From assembly GCF_001561955.1 (NCBI RefSeq), contig NZ_CP014223.1:124001-188000 (forward strand): a stretch of 64,000 nt of DNA, read 5' to 3'. Under the pieces are notes generated by a model. It saw only the letters and a program-made list of their open reading frames with translations, had not been told where the DNA came from and did no database searches. The position numbers and the translations under genes were made by a program. Of this stretch, positions 18,871 to 27,226 are shown one piece after another; the first letter of the stretch is position 1; each line of letters begins with the position of its first letter. The stretch comes from Anaerotignum propionicum DSM 1682 (GTDB lineage: Bacteria; Bacillota; Clostridia; Lachnospirales; Anaerotignaceae).

Positions 18871-19089
18871 TCACGTCACATGGGTGCCGTGACCGTTATC
18901 ATCATAGGGCTCTTTCTTTCCGTTTACAAAATCCCGGAAAGCGGCAATTCTATTAAGCGGTGAAATAAAATCCGCAACGGGAGAGATGCCTGTATCCAGG
19001 AAAGCAATACCGATTCCCTTTCCTGTGAAAAGGGTTTCAGGAGAGGTTTTGGCTTCGCCTCTTTGGGACGAATAATTTGGAAAAGACAT
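18871..19089 (-). pseudogene. Subtilisin-like serine protease, N-terminal fragment
   Basis: 72 codons from an ATG with AGGAGA nine bases upstream. It contains the catalytic Asp in IGIAFLDTGIS and ends ...DDNGHGTHVT followed at once by TGA. The stop is created by the element junction. The continuation (GIACGSG...) is at 9972-10694. There is no signal peptide, so the restored enzyme would be cytoplasmic, or exported by another route. Confidence 0.92.
18878..18885. other. Right junction (attR-like) of the intervening element
   Basis: Second copy of ACATGGGT, in direct orientation to 10687-10694. Sequence to its right is the start of the subtilase gene, and sequence to its left is the end of the element. 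Confidence 0.8.
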
Positions 19090-19212
19090 GGAAAAACATC
19101 TCCTTTCTTTCTCTATTAAAATATGTGAAAATGAGTTTTTGGGAATAGGCAAAGGTATTTTTTCTTTCTGTTCATCATATCTTTTTAAAAGGCTTGTTGG
19201 GGGAGGTGTGAA

Positions 19213-19680
19213 ATGGAGGATAAATTGAACGGCGATCAGATGAAGCTTTTGAGCACAATGATGGGCGCGGAAGGAAGCGATGCCTTTCATATGATGGAAA
19301 AAGTAGAGCGGCTGCGTCGCCTTTTTGGGAGTGCGGAGGAGCAAAAGCCTCAGGACATTCAAGTGAAAGAAGCTTCTGTACAGGAGTCACCCTTTGGCAC
19401 GACACAAGGAGAAAACATTTTATTTTCTGCCATTCCATTTTTGGATATGGAATTTCAAAAAAATATTTTTGTAATAGCACGTTTTATGGAAATAAGGCGG
19501 GTGCTGGAGGGGACAAAGCTGGAGACAAGAGAAAAACAGGAGGATCCTGTTTACCGCAGGCATAATTTACTGCGGGCAGTAAAACCTTATTTGGCACCAC
19601 AAGATAAAATGCAAATAGATACTATGCTCAAAATCATGGAAATTAGAAATATTATGGATCACAAGGAGGGGCAATCGTGA
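19213..19680 (+). CDS. Uncharacterised helical protein next to the subtilase locus
   Basis: 155 residues, no family recognised. The N-terminal half carries KLLSTMMGAEGSDAF and a charged helix. The C-terminal part LLRAVKPYLAPQDKMQI resembles LLRAIAPFLDEGGRGQI in the protein at 9535-9972. It is divergent from the protease gene, with 120 bases between, and shares a four-base overlap with the next gene. GGGAGG precedes the ATG. Confidence 0.75.
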   Translation: MEDKLNGDQMKLLSTMMGAEGSDAFHMMEKVERLRRLFGSAEEQKPQDIQVKEASVQESPFGTTQGENILFSAIPFLDMEFQKNIFVIARFMEIRRVLEGTKLETREKQEDPVYRRHNLLRAVKPYLAPQDKMQIDTMLKIMEIRNIMDHKEGQS

Positions 19681-19937
19681 GCAAAGAATGGGATATCCCA
19701 GAGGTACAGGCATTAGGGGAAGAAAGACTGAAATTGATACGGGAAGCGGCAGAAAAAAGCCGTGGAAAAACAGGAATGGAACGACTTGATGTATTGTTGG
19801 AGTTTGGCGAGCGGCTGGCAGAGGGCGGAAAATTGCCTGAGGATCAGCAAAAGGCTCTTTTGGCGGCAGTGAGTGCCACTTTGCCAAAAGAGGAGCAGGA
19901 ACGTATGATTCAAGTAATGTCCATGCTGGGCTATTAA
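19677..19937 (+). CDS. Small acidic/helical uncharacterised protein
   Basis: 86 residues starting at GTG within the end of the upstream gene, with GGAGGGG just before. It is fully helical in character (EERLKLIREAAEKSRGK, LPEDQQKALLAAVSATLPKEEQ). It is almost certainly co-translated with its neighbour. Function unknown, but it belongs to the same protease-linked locus. Confidence 0.7.
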   Translation: MSKEWDIPEVQALGEERLKLIREAAEKSRGKTGMERLDVLLEFGERLAEGGKLPEDQQKALLAAVSATLPKEEQERMIQVMSMLGY

Positions 19938-20302
19938 TTTCTATAGAAAGAGCTCTAAATTTTTACTTAAGCTTCTTGGCGGTGTTTGCATTTGGCAGAT
20001 ACCGCTTTTTTTTGTGCTGTTATTAAAAGGAAAATGTTTCTTGGAAGAATAGGGGATATTTAATTGTAAAAACCATTTAGAAAACAGTTCGTAAGAAGGC
20101 GAGGTGTGAAAAAGGTGGAGTGGGATATAACATTGCCCGATACTTTAGATATAAATTGTTTTAATGAAGGGATTTATGTATGAATTATTACTAAAGTTTG
20201 CTGAAAGTAAAAAAGCCCTTGCTGTGATATCTGCAAGAGCTTTGCAAAACAGCGGGCTTTTTTGATGCTACAAACAGGCAAGGCAAATGTGTAAATTGGG
20301 CA
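19938..20302. other. Intergenic region with one structured terminator
   Basis: 365 bases between convergent genes. Apart from the hairpin at 20210-20263, only a 25-codon GTG frame at 20106 was noted, and I do not support it as a gene. Confidence 0.5.
20210..20263. terminator. Branched terminator hairpin
   Basis: AAAAAGCCC (20210-20218) pairs with GGGCTTTTTT (20254-20263), with inner GCTGT/ACAGC and TGCAA/TTTGCA stems. A and T tracts flank both sides, so it can end transcription of both convergent units. Confidence 0.8.
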
Positions 20303-20698
20303 TTAATTCATTCCGAATAAAAATAGTATCACCAATAAAAAGATCAGTTGATTTCCGTTGCAACAGGAATTGTTGCAGGAATTTGCACATGTGAGTACGT
20401 TCTCTGTCACAATATTGTCGCAGCGGGGATTTTCGCATACCTTATTTAAGGGCTGGGGCTGACAGTTTTTTACTTGAGGTTTTTCCATACAAACGGGTTT
20501 TTCCTCGCAAACGGGTTGCTTTTTACAGATGGGTTTCTCCTCACAAATAGGCTGTTCTCTGCAAACAGGGTGCTCTTTACAATTTGGGTATGCTGTGGGT
20601 ATATTACCCCAGTCTGATACAGGTGTGGGACGTCGATGAATGGGGCGTCCGCAAGTACGGGAAGAAAAAGGATATGGTAAATTTGGATTATGATACAT
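20303..20698 (-). CDS. Cysteine-rich repeat protein with hydrophobic tail, spore-coat-like
   Basis: 131 residues. From about residue 40 it has six tandem hexapeptide-like units of the form C-x-E/K-x-P, e.g. CREQPICEEKPICKKQP. A second Cys cluster (CANSCNNSCC) follows, and then an unbroken hydrophobic end, QLIFLLVILFLFGMN. Such tails occur in small sporulation/coat proteins of the YjcZ kind. The ATG at 20698 has GGAGG nine bases upstream; the longer upstream frame lacks a site. Role in a coat or exosporium is an inference. Confidence 0.7.
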   Translation of the reverse strand: MYHNPNLPYPFSSRTCGRPIHRRPTPVSDWGNIPTAYPNCKEHPVCREQPICEEKPICKKQPVCEEKPVCMEKPQVKNCQPQPLNKVCENPRCDNIVTENVLTCANSCNNSCCNGNQLIFLLVILFLFGMN

Positions 20699-20824
20699 GG
20701 AATTACCTCCGTAATGTCGTTTTATTAAATATATGAGCAAATGGGCAATATTTTTCTTCTTTTTTTTCACCCACGAACTTTTTTATGATATAGTAAGAAG
20801 GAAGGTAAGGAGTGGAATGACGGT

Positions 20825-21613
20825 ATGAGAGAGCATCGGGAACGAAACTTCCGTATTTTAGAATTCAGAGAAAATAAATTTGATATTATCGGAGATGTCC
20901 ATGGTTGTTATGATGAGCTGATGGAGCTTGTAGCAAAATTGGGATATGAAAAAAAAGGACAAGCCTATCTTCACCCAAAGGGCAGAAGAATGATTTCTGT
21001 GGGTGATGTGGCAGATAAAGGGCCTAAGAATATAGCTGCATTGGAATTTTGGATGGATCAGGTGGCTTTCGCAGGTGCTTTCTGGGTTCATGGAAACCAT
21101 TGCAATAAGCTTTACCGTTATTTTTTAGGGAATAAGGTTCGTCTCTCCCATGGCTTAGAAAATACTGTAGAGGAGTTTGAAAAACTATCCAAGGAAGAAA
21201 GAATTGCTTTTCGCAATCGGTTTATGTGTTGTTATGAAAGCCAATGCTACTATTTGCTGTTGGACAAGCGCAGGCTGGCAGTTGTCCATGGAGGGTTGCG
21301 GGAAGAGTCTATGGGGCGCTTTTCCAACAAAATTCGGGCAGTGTGCTTATATGGGGAAACAACAGGAGTATTTGAAGACAACGGCAAGCCCGTACGTTTG
21401 GATTGGGCGGCAGATTATCACGGCAAGACATTTGTGGTTTATGGCCATACTGTTGCGGAAGGCCCTCGCATTGTGCATAATACAGTAGGTATCGATCAAG
21501 GCTGTGTTTACGGTGGTTATTTGACAGCACTGCGTTATCCTGAACTGGAATTTGTGCAGGTACGAGGGAGAAAATACGCCGAATACGGTGGTAGTGGCAA
21601 GGTGCCCGATTAA
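20825..21613 (+). CDS. prpE: PrpE-like PPP-family metallophosphatase
   Basis: 262 residues with the metal motifs GDVHGCYDEL, GDVADKGP and GNHCNKLYRYFLGNKV. The last is a hallmark of Bacillus PrpE, an Ap4A hydrolase/phosphatase linked to spore germination. Later histidine motifs VVHGG and VYGHT complete the two-metal site. The gene stands alone, with a probable terminator at 21699-21729. The name follows B. subtilis; the substrate here is unproven. Confidence 0.85.
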   Translation: MREHRERNFRILEFRENKFDIIGDVHGCYDELMELVAKLGYEKKGQAYLHPKGRRMISVGDVADKGPKNIAALEFWMDQVAFAGAFWVHGNHCNKLYRYFLGNKVRLSHGLENTVEEFEKLSKEERIAFRNRFMCCYESQCYYLLLDKRRLAVVHGGLREESMGRFSNKIRAVCLYGETTGVFEDNGKPVRLDWAADYHGKTFVVYGHTVAEGPRIVHNTVGIDQGCVYGGYLTALRYPELEFVQVRGRKYAEYGGSGKVPD

Positions 21614-21698
21614 GATCTGTAACACATATGAAATAGAAAGAAAATTGGAAAGATAAGGTTCAATCATCATATTTTCCTAAAACTTAGAATATAAATGA

Positions 21699-21729
21699 GA
21701 GTCATCCTAAAAAAGGGTGGCTCATTTCT
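21699..21729 (+). terminator. Probable terminator of prpE
   Basis: GAGTCATCCT (21699-21708) pairs, with G-T pairs, to AGGGTGGCTC (21714-21723), followed by ATTTCTTT. Confidence 0.6.
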
Positions 21730-21893
21730 TTGCGTAGAGATGTACTGTGTCTCTTGAATGTTTCATAAAATGCCTTAAATGGCTGATTTCATAATCTTTC
21801 CTGAGCATAAAAGAGGATTTTTGCAGAGAATCTCGTATTTTTCTAGTATAAGAAGAGAATAAGATAAAAGGACGAACCAAAGGGAGGGATAGC

Positions 21894-22907
21894 ATGGAGC
21901 TGAGACTTTTGCAAGAGGCAAGAGAGGAAAGGCTGCTTGGAACATATGCGAAGAAAAGTGTTGATACCAAGGGAAGAGAGCGGTTTGAGGAAAAATGCGA
22001 CATTCGCACAGATTTTCAAAGGGACAGAGATCGAATTATACACTGCAAATCCTTTCGGCGCATGAAGCACAAAACCCAAGTTTTTATCTCCCCGGAGGGT
22101 GACCATTACCGCACTCGGCTAACCCACACCTTAGAAGTTGCCCAAATCGCCAGAAGTCTTGCAAGGGCTTTGTGCCTCAATGAGGACTTGACGGAGGCAA
22201 TCGCTTTGGGGCACGATTTAGGGCATACCCCCTTTGGGCATGCCGGTGAACGGAAGCTTTCCAAGCTTTGTGAAGCCCACGGTGGTTTTTCTCATAATGA
22301 ACAGAGTTTGAGAGTAGTGGAGCGATTGGAGAAAAATGGTGCCGGTCTGAATTTAACTTGGGAAGTGCGGGATGGCATTTTAAACCACCGCACCAGTGGG
22401 GCACCTTCTACCATGGAAGGGATGGTGGTGCAGCTTTCGGATAAGATTGCTTATACCAATCATGATATTGATGACGCTGTGCGGGCAGGAATGCTCTTGC
22501 CTGAGGATATTCCAGAGGAGATTGTGGCACTGATTGGTACCACCTCCAGCAGTCGCATCAATGCTATGATTCGGGACACCATTATGAATAGCGCGGGAAA
22601 CGGTGAAATTCATATGAGCAAGCAAATGCGTGAAACCTTGACGAACTTAAGGGAATTTATGTTTCGTAGGGTTTATATGAGTCGGGTTGCCATTGACGAG
22701 CATGAAAAGGCTGAGAAAATCATTGGAGATTTATATGAATATTATATCGCCCATCCTGAAGTGATGGAAGGGGAGTTTTTACAGCTGTTGCAAGAGGGTG
22801 AGCCTGTTTGGCAGGTGACTTGTGACTATATCGCCTGCATGACTGATCGCTTCGCAGTTGCAAAATACTCTCAGTTATTTATTCCCAAGGAGTGGAGCAA
22901 ACTTTGA
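21894..22907 (+). CDS. dgt: dGTP triphosphohydrolase-like HD-domain protein
   Basis: 337 residues. The HD site is visible as RLTHTLEVAQIAR, then LGHDLGHTPFGHAGE, and Asp in LSDKIAYTNHDIDD. The N-terminal RDRDRIIHCKSFRRMKHKTQVF is typical of Dgt/dNTPase proteins, which hydrolyse dNTPs to deoxynucleosides. It heads a dgt-dnaG-rpoD cluster, an arrangement common in Clostridia. AGGGAGGG precedes the ATG. Confidence 0.93.
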   Translation: MELRLLQEAREERLLGTYAKKSVDTKGRERFEEKCDIRTDFQRDRDRIIHCKSFRRMKHKTQVFISPEGDHYRTRLTHTLEVAQIARSLARALCLNEDLTEAIALGHDLGHTPFGHAGERKLSKLCEAHGGFSHNEQSLRVVERLEKNGAGLNLTWEVRDGILNHRTSGAPSTMEGMVVQLSDKIAYTNHDIDDAVRAGMLLPEDIPEEIVALIGTTSSSRINAMIRDTIMNSAGNGEIHMSKQMRETLTNLREFMFRRVYMSRVAIDEHEKAEKIIGDLYEYYIAHPEVMEGEFLQLLQEGEPVWQVTCDYIACMTDRFAVAKYSQLFIPKEWSKL

Positions 22908-23255
22908 ACAATGTTTCTATAGCACCTGTTTTCATGAAATGGTATAACATAATTTGTTTGAAAGAAAATGGCATTCCTGACCATGGAACAGAGGATTTCC
23001 ATTCCAAGGAAGAAAATCCCACTAATATCGCCTTTCTATGCCTATTAAGTTCAGTTTCTTTGATTGATGGATGTAATTTTATAAAATGATGTCATTTTTT
23101 CATAAATTTTTGGGCATATATACAAAATAAAGGTTAGCGAAAGGAATTTTGAAGCTTCTGTCGAATTATTATATTCGAGAAGGAAGTGCAGGCAAAGGTT
23201 CACTTCCTTTTGGACTGTTTATAGAAAAGCGAAGGGAAAAAGGAAGGTGTTGGTT
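22908..23255. other. Spacer between dgt and dnaG, no gene seen
   Basis: About 350 bases. It includes a short inverted repeat near 23180-23215 (GAAGTG...CACTTC) that may be a leader structure. No coding frame with a ribosome site is convincing. Confidence 0.5.
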
Positions 23256-25034
23256 GTGCGCTATCCCCGTGAAATCGTGGAAGAGGTTCGTTTGCAAAAC
23301 GATATCGTTGAGGTGATTTCTCAATATGTTCCTTTGAAGAAAAAAGGCGGTACTTATTTCGGACTTTGCCCGTTTCACAATGAAAAAACTCCATCCTTTT
23401 CCGTCAACAGCGAAAAACAATTTTATTATTGCTTTGGGTGCGGTGCCGCAGGGAATGTTTTCGGTTTTGTTATGGAGATGGAAAACTGCGATTTTCCCGA
23501 AGCTTTAAAAAAGCTGGCAGACCGTATGCATATTGCGTTACCGGAGCCGGAAAAGAGCGGACAAGCTCTGGCGACGGAGCAGTTGAAGGCAAGGCTGTTT
23601 GAAATCCATAGTGTGGCGGGGCGGTTTTATCACGAGGTTTTGCAAAGTGATGAAGGCACTATTGCCCGCAGCTATATGGAAGGAAGAAAGCTTCAACCCA
23701 ATATCAGCCGCAAATTTGGCTTAGGCTATGCGCCAGAACGAAGAGGTGCCTTAATGGAGCATTTGAAGGAAAAGGGATACTCCATTCAGGATATGCTGCA
23801 AAGCGGTTTGGTTATCGAAAATAAAGAGAAAAATGGATATCATGATCGTTTTCGTGGTCGGTTGATGTTTCCTATTTTTGATCCCCAAGGCAGAGTAGTT
23901 GGCTTTGGGGGACGCATCATTGGGAAAGGGGAACCAAAATACTTAAATTCTCCGGAAACAATTCTGTTTAGCAAAAGCAGAAATCTATACGGCTTGAATT
24001 TTGCCAGAGCCGCCCGCAAAAAGGAATTGATTTTGGTTGAGGGATATATGGATATGATTTCCCTTTACCAAGCTGGGTTTCACAATGTGGTGGCAGCACT
24101 GGGAACGGCGTTTAATCAGGAGCATGCACGTGCACTGAAAAAATTCGCCGAGGATATCATACTTTTGTATGATAGTGATGAAGCGGGTACCAATGCCGCC
24201 CTCAGAGCCATACCTGTTTTAACAGCAAACGGCTTTCGAGTGCGGGTGACTCAAGTTCCTGATGGGAAGGATCCCGATGATTTTATTAAGCAAAACGGAG
24301 CTGTTGAATTTTCAAAACTCCTGGTAAACGCTGTCCACTATATTTCTTTCGAAATCGCCTGTATTCAAAAGAAATATAACCTGAACAACCCGGAGCATCG
24401 TGTGCGCTTTGCCACAGAGGCGGCAGACATCCTCTCCAAGCTGGATAATGCCATTGAGCGCAATGTATATGCCGGTGAGGTAAGCCGTATGACAGGTGTG
24501 GAAGAAGGAGCAATCCGCAGTGAAATTGATAAGCGTGTGCAAAAAGAGGACATGGCTTTTCAAAATGAGGCCGAAAAAAGACGGCAAATGAATCAAAAGG
24601 CAAGTGATGTGATACACCATAGGGAAAAGGGACTTATGGAAGCCCAAAGAAGTATCTTGTATTATTGTGCATCGGAGCAGAAGATTTACGAAAAGTTAGT
24701 AAGTGTTTTAGAAAAAGAGGATTTTACCGAAGAAATCTATTATCGGGTTTTTCAGGCCATTGGCCAATTATGGCGGGATGTAGGAAATGTGTTTCCCGCA
24801 GAGCTGGTAAGTTTTTTTGAAAACGGAGCCGAGCAAAAGCCTGTAACGGAAATTTTCGCAATCCAACTTCCCGCCCAAAGTAAGGAAGATTTACAAAAGG
24901 CGATGAATGAAGCGGTAAAACTACTGAAACGGACGAAAATCGACAAATTGACGGCTGCCGCCGCTACGGTGGAAGAGATACAAAGGCTGGTGGAAGCCAA
25001 AAGAATGCTGGATTCCCTGTATATTACCATTTAA
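23256..25034 (+). CDS. dnaG: DNA primase
   Basis: About 592 residues, normal length. The N-terminal zinc domain has CPFHNEKTPSF...YYCFGCG. The TOPRIM catalytic core shows LILVEGYMDMISLYQAGF and ILLYDSDEAGTNA with the metal acidic residues. The C-terminal part is the DnaB-binding domain. It makes RNA primers at the replication fork. The GTG at 23256 is best placed, eight bases after AAGGAAGG; GTG 23247 directly abuts that site. It lies 39 bases before rpoD. Confidence 0.97.
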   Translation: MRYPREIVEEVRLQNDIVEVISQYVPLKKKGGTYFGLCPFHNEKTPSFSVNSEKQFYYCFGCGAAGNVFGFVMEMENCDFPEALKKLADRMHIALPEPEKSGQALATEQLKARLFEIHSVAGRFYHEVLQSDEGTIARSYMEGRKLQPNISRKFGLGYAPERRGALMEHLKEKGYSIQDMLQSGLVIENKEKNGYHDRFRGRLMFPIFDPQGRVVGFGGRIIGKGEPKYLNSPETILFSKSRNLYGLNFARAARKKELILVEGYMDMISLYQAGFHNVVAALGTAFNQEHARALKKFAEDIILLYDSDEAGTNAALRAIPVLTANGFRVRVTQVPDGKDPDDFIKQNGAVEFSKLLVNAVHYISFEIACIQKKYNLNNPEHRVRFATEAADILSKLDNAIERNVYAGEVSRMTGVEEGAIRSEIDKRVQKEDMAFQNEAEKRRQMNQKASDVIHHREKGLMEAQRSILYYCASEQKIYEKLVSVLEKEDFTEEIYYRVFQAIGQLWRDVGNVFPAELVSFFENGAEQKPVTEIFAIQLPAQSKEDLQKAMNEAVKLLKRTKIDKLTAAAATVEEIQRLVEAKRMLDSLYITI

Positions 25035-25073
25035 GATGGTTAGACTATAAGAGCAGAGAAAGGAAGGATTGCG

Positions 25074-26147
25074 TTGAAATCCGTCGAAGAAACTACGTTG
25101 TTGACCCGTTTAGAGGAATTGGTTCAGCATGGAAAAAAGAAAAAAGGTGTTTTAGAATATAAAGAGATCATGGATCATTTGGCGGATTTGGACCTTGACC
25201 CCGACCGAATTGAACGCATTTATGAGTATCTGGAATCTCAAGGAATTGACGTTTTGGGTAACATGGATGCGGAAGAGGAGATTGAAAAGGATCTGGATCT
25301 GACATTGCCCGAAGGTATCAATATTGATGACCCGGTGCGTATGTATTTGAAGGAAATCGGCAAGGTTCCCCTGTTAAGCGCAGATGAAGAAGTTGATTTG
25401 GCACAGCGCATGGAGGATGGCGATGAGGAAGCAAAGAAAAAGCTTGCCGAGGCCAACCTTCGTCTGGTTGTAAGTATTGCAAAGCGCTATGTGGGTAGAG
25501 GCATGCTGTTTTTGGATTTGATTCAGGAGGGCAATTTGGGGCTCATTAAGGCAGTTGAAAAATTCGACTATCATAAGGGCTATAAATTCAGTACCTATGC
25601 CACCTGGTGGATCAGACAGGCAATTACCCGTGCCATTGCGGATCAGGCAAGAACCATCCGTATTCCCGTGCACATGGTAGAGACAATCAATAAATTGATT
25701 CGTATCTCCAGACAGCTTTTGCAGGAATTGGGGCGTGAACCAACTGCAGAAGAACTGGCAGCGGAAATGCAGATGTCCGAAGATAAGGTAAGGGAAATCA
25801 TGAAGATTGCCCAAGAGCCTGTTTCCTTGGAAACTCCTATCGGCGAGGAAGAGGATAGCCATTTGGGAGATTTTATCCCTGATGACGATATTCCTGCACC
25901 TGCGGAAGCGGCGGCCTTCACATTGTTGAAGGAACAGCTTATTGAGGTGCTGGATACCCTGACAGATAGAGAAGAGAAGGTATTGCGCCTTCGTTTTGGT
26001 CTGGATGATGGAAGAGCAAGAACCCTGGAAGAGGTTGGAAAGGAATTTAACGTTACCCGTGAACGTATTCGCCAGATTGAGGCTAAGGCCTTGAGAAAGC
26101 TTCGCCATCCCAGCCGTAGTAAAAAATTAAAGGACTACTTGGAATAA
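25074..26147 (+). CDS. rpoD: Primary sigma factor (sigma-70/sigma-A)
   Basis: 357 residues from a TTG with GAAAGGAAGG upstream. Region 1.1 is short. Region 1.2 ([17 protein letters not shown]), region 2 ([37 protein letters not shown]), region 3 and region 4.2 ([20 protein letters not shown]) are all present. It directs RNA polymerase to the TTGACA/TATAAT promoters noted in this window. It is the third gene of the dgt-dnaG-rpoD cluster and has a strong terminator. Confidence 0.98.
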   Translation: MKSVEETTLLTRLEELVQHGKKKKGVLEYKEIMDHLADLDLDPDRIERIYEYLESQGIDVLGNMDAEEEIEKDLDLTLPEGINIDDPVRMYLKEIGKVPLLSADEEVDLAQRMEDGDEEAKKKLAEANLRLVVSIAKRYVGRGMLFLDLIQEGNLGLIKAVEKFDYHKGYKFSTYATWWIRQAITRAIADQARTIRIPVHMVETINKLIRISRQLLQELGREPTAEELAAEMQMSEDKVREIMKIAQEPVSLETPIGEEEDSHLGDFIPDDDIPAPAEAAAFTLLKEQLIEVLDTLTDREEKVLRLRFGLDDGRARTLEEVGKEFNVTRERIRQIEAKALRKLRHPSRSKKLKDYLE

Positions 26148-26156
26148 TTAAATGTT

Positions 26157-26196
26157 AAAACGGGCGAATTTCTGTAATTTCGCCCGTTATTTTTTT
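26157..26196 (+). terminator. Terminator of the dnaG-rpoD unit
   Basis: CGGGCGAA (26161-26168) pairs with TTCGCCCG (26179-26186), flanked by AAAA and T7. Confidence 0.92.
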
Positions 26197-26533
26197 AAGA
26201 AAAGGATGGAAGAAAGAAGCTTTATTCTGTGTGGGTGTGAGGAGTGACTTACCATCTGCATTGCACGCAATTACTTCATCTTTCATAAATTTCAATTGTC
26301 AGACTTCTAAAATTTTTTGTCGTTGTTGATAGGTAGTATGTAAATCAGACTGGTACAAAGATGTACATGTAATATTTCTGATTAGATTTAATTCTAAAAA
26401 GTCTATAAATGATAAATAAATTTTGGTGAGACTGTTTTATAATTGAGAAAAACACTGATTTTTAGCTTATACTGTAAAAACGTAGTAAATCTGAAAATAT
26501 TGGAATAAACTTTGACATAGAAAGGAATGAAAT
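26197..26533. other. AT-rich spacer before trmK
   Basis: About 340 bases with no coding frame supported by a ribosome site. It presumably contains the promoter of the trmK operon. Confidence 0.5.
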
Positions 26534-27226
26534 ATGGATATTTCAAAAAGACTGCAAGGGGTTGCGGCCTTGGTTTCCTATCCAGTTGTTGCGGATATTG
26601 GAACGGATCATGGTTATGTGCCCATTTATCTACATAAAATAGGAAAGCTGAAAAAGGCATATGCTTGTGATGTGCGAAGAGGTCCGTTGGAAAAAGCCCG
26701 GGAGAATATATTTTTGCATCAAGCCCAAGGGGTGATTGAGACCCGATTGGGAAGCGGGCTAACCACATTACAGCCGGGTGAGGCAGATACCGCAATCATT
26801 GCAGGTATGGGTGGTATGCTAATGATACGCATATTAGAGGATAGCCCTGAGGTAGTAAAATCCCTAAAGGAACTGATTCTGGCACCACAGCACGACGTGG
26901 ATCAGGTGCGCCGCCATTTGCATAGCATTGGTTTTTCCATTGAAGCTGAGATGATGATAAAAGAAGACGGCAAATATTATACCATTATCCGCTGTATTCC
27001 TGGAGCAGAAAAATATCAGCGAGAGATTGACTATTTATATGGTAAAAGGTTATTATTGGAAAAAGAACCATTACTAAAAGAGTTGTTAATTGCTGAGGAG
27101 GGAAAGTATCTTTTGTTGGAGGAGAAACTTCAAAAAAGTGATACGCAAAGTGCCAAGGAGCGCCTGACTCAGTTGAAAGAAGGACTTGGGTTTGTAAGGG
27201 AGGCTTTGGCATGTTGGCAACAGTGA
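26534..27226 (+). CDS. trmK: tRNA (adenine22-N1)-methyltransferase
   Basis: 230 residues, class I SAM methyltransferase. The SAM-binding motif is VVADIGTDHGYVPIYL and the family motif is AIIAGMGGMLMIRIL. It methylates A22 in the D-arm region of tRNA. AAAGGAATG precedes the ATG. It overlaps the following Nif3-family gene by 16 bases, the standard trmK-nif3 pairing of Firmicutes. Confidence 0.93.
   Translation: MDISKRLQGVAALVSYPVVADIGTDHGYVPIYLHKIGKLKKAYACDVRRGPLEKARENIFLHQAQGVIETRLGSGLTTLQPGEADTAIIAGMGGMLMIRILEDSPEVVKSLKELILAPQHDVDQVRRHLHSIGFSIEAEMMIKEDGKYYTIIRCIPGAEKYQREIDYLYGKRLLLEKEPLLKELLIAEEGKYLLLEEKLQKSDTQSAKERLTQLKEGLGFVREALACWQQ

Larger units (their letters stand above)
10687..18885. 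mobile_element. 8.2-kb intervening element inside the subtilase gene, with serine recombinase
   Basis: The two halves of one protease gene face the same way on either side of this segment, and both edges carry ACATGGGT (10687-10694 and 18878-18885). The repeat period is 8,191 bp. A serine recombinase gene lies 0.7 kb from the left edge, the usual position in elements of the skin/vfb/TP901-1-like type. Cargo is a zinc-ribbon membrane protein, TPP-controlled thiM-thiE, a GntR regulator and a TRAP transporter. Insertion is certain from the gene split; that this recombinase caused it is inferred. Confidence 0.85.

Noticed and set aside
10687-18885. Inversion or simple translocation as an explanation for the split protease gene
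   Set aside because: Both halves are in the same strand and order, and the junction repeats are direct, so a plain insertion explains everything.
18721-18963. 80-codon frame across the right junction of the intervening element
   Set aside because: Covers a terminator and the junction and has no ribosome site.
22892-23089. 65-codon frame overlapping the end of dgt
   Set aside because: Starts inside dgt, lacks a ribosome site, and has no recognisable content.
25374-26108. Long frame antisense to rpoD, and similar ones antisense to alaS
   Set aside because: They mirror the codon bias of the strongly coding sense genes and have no ribosome sites.
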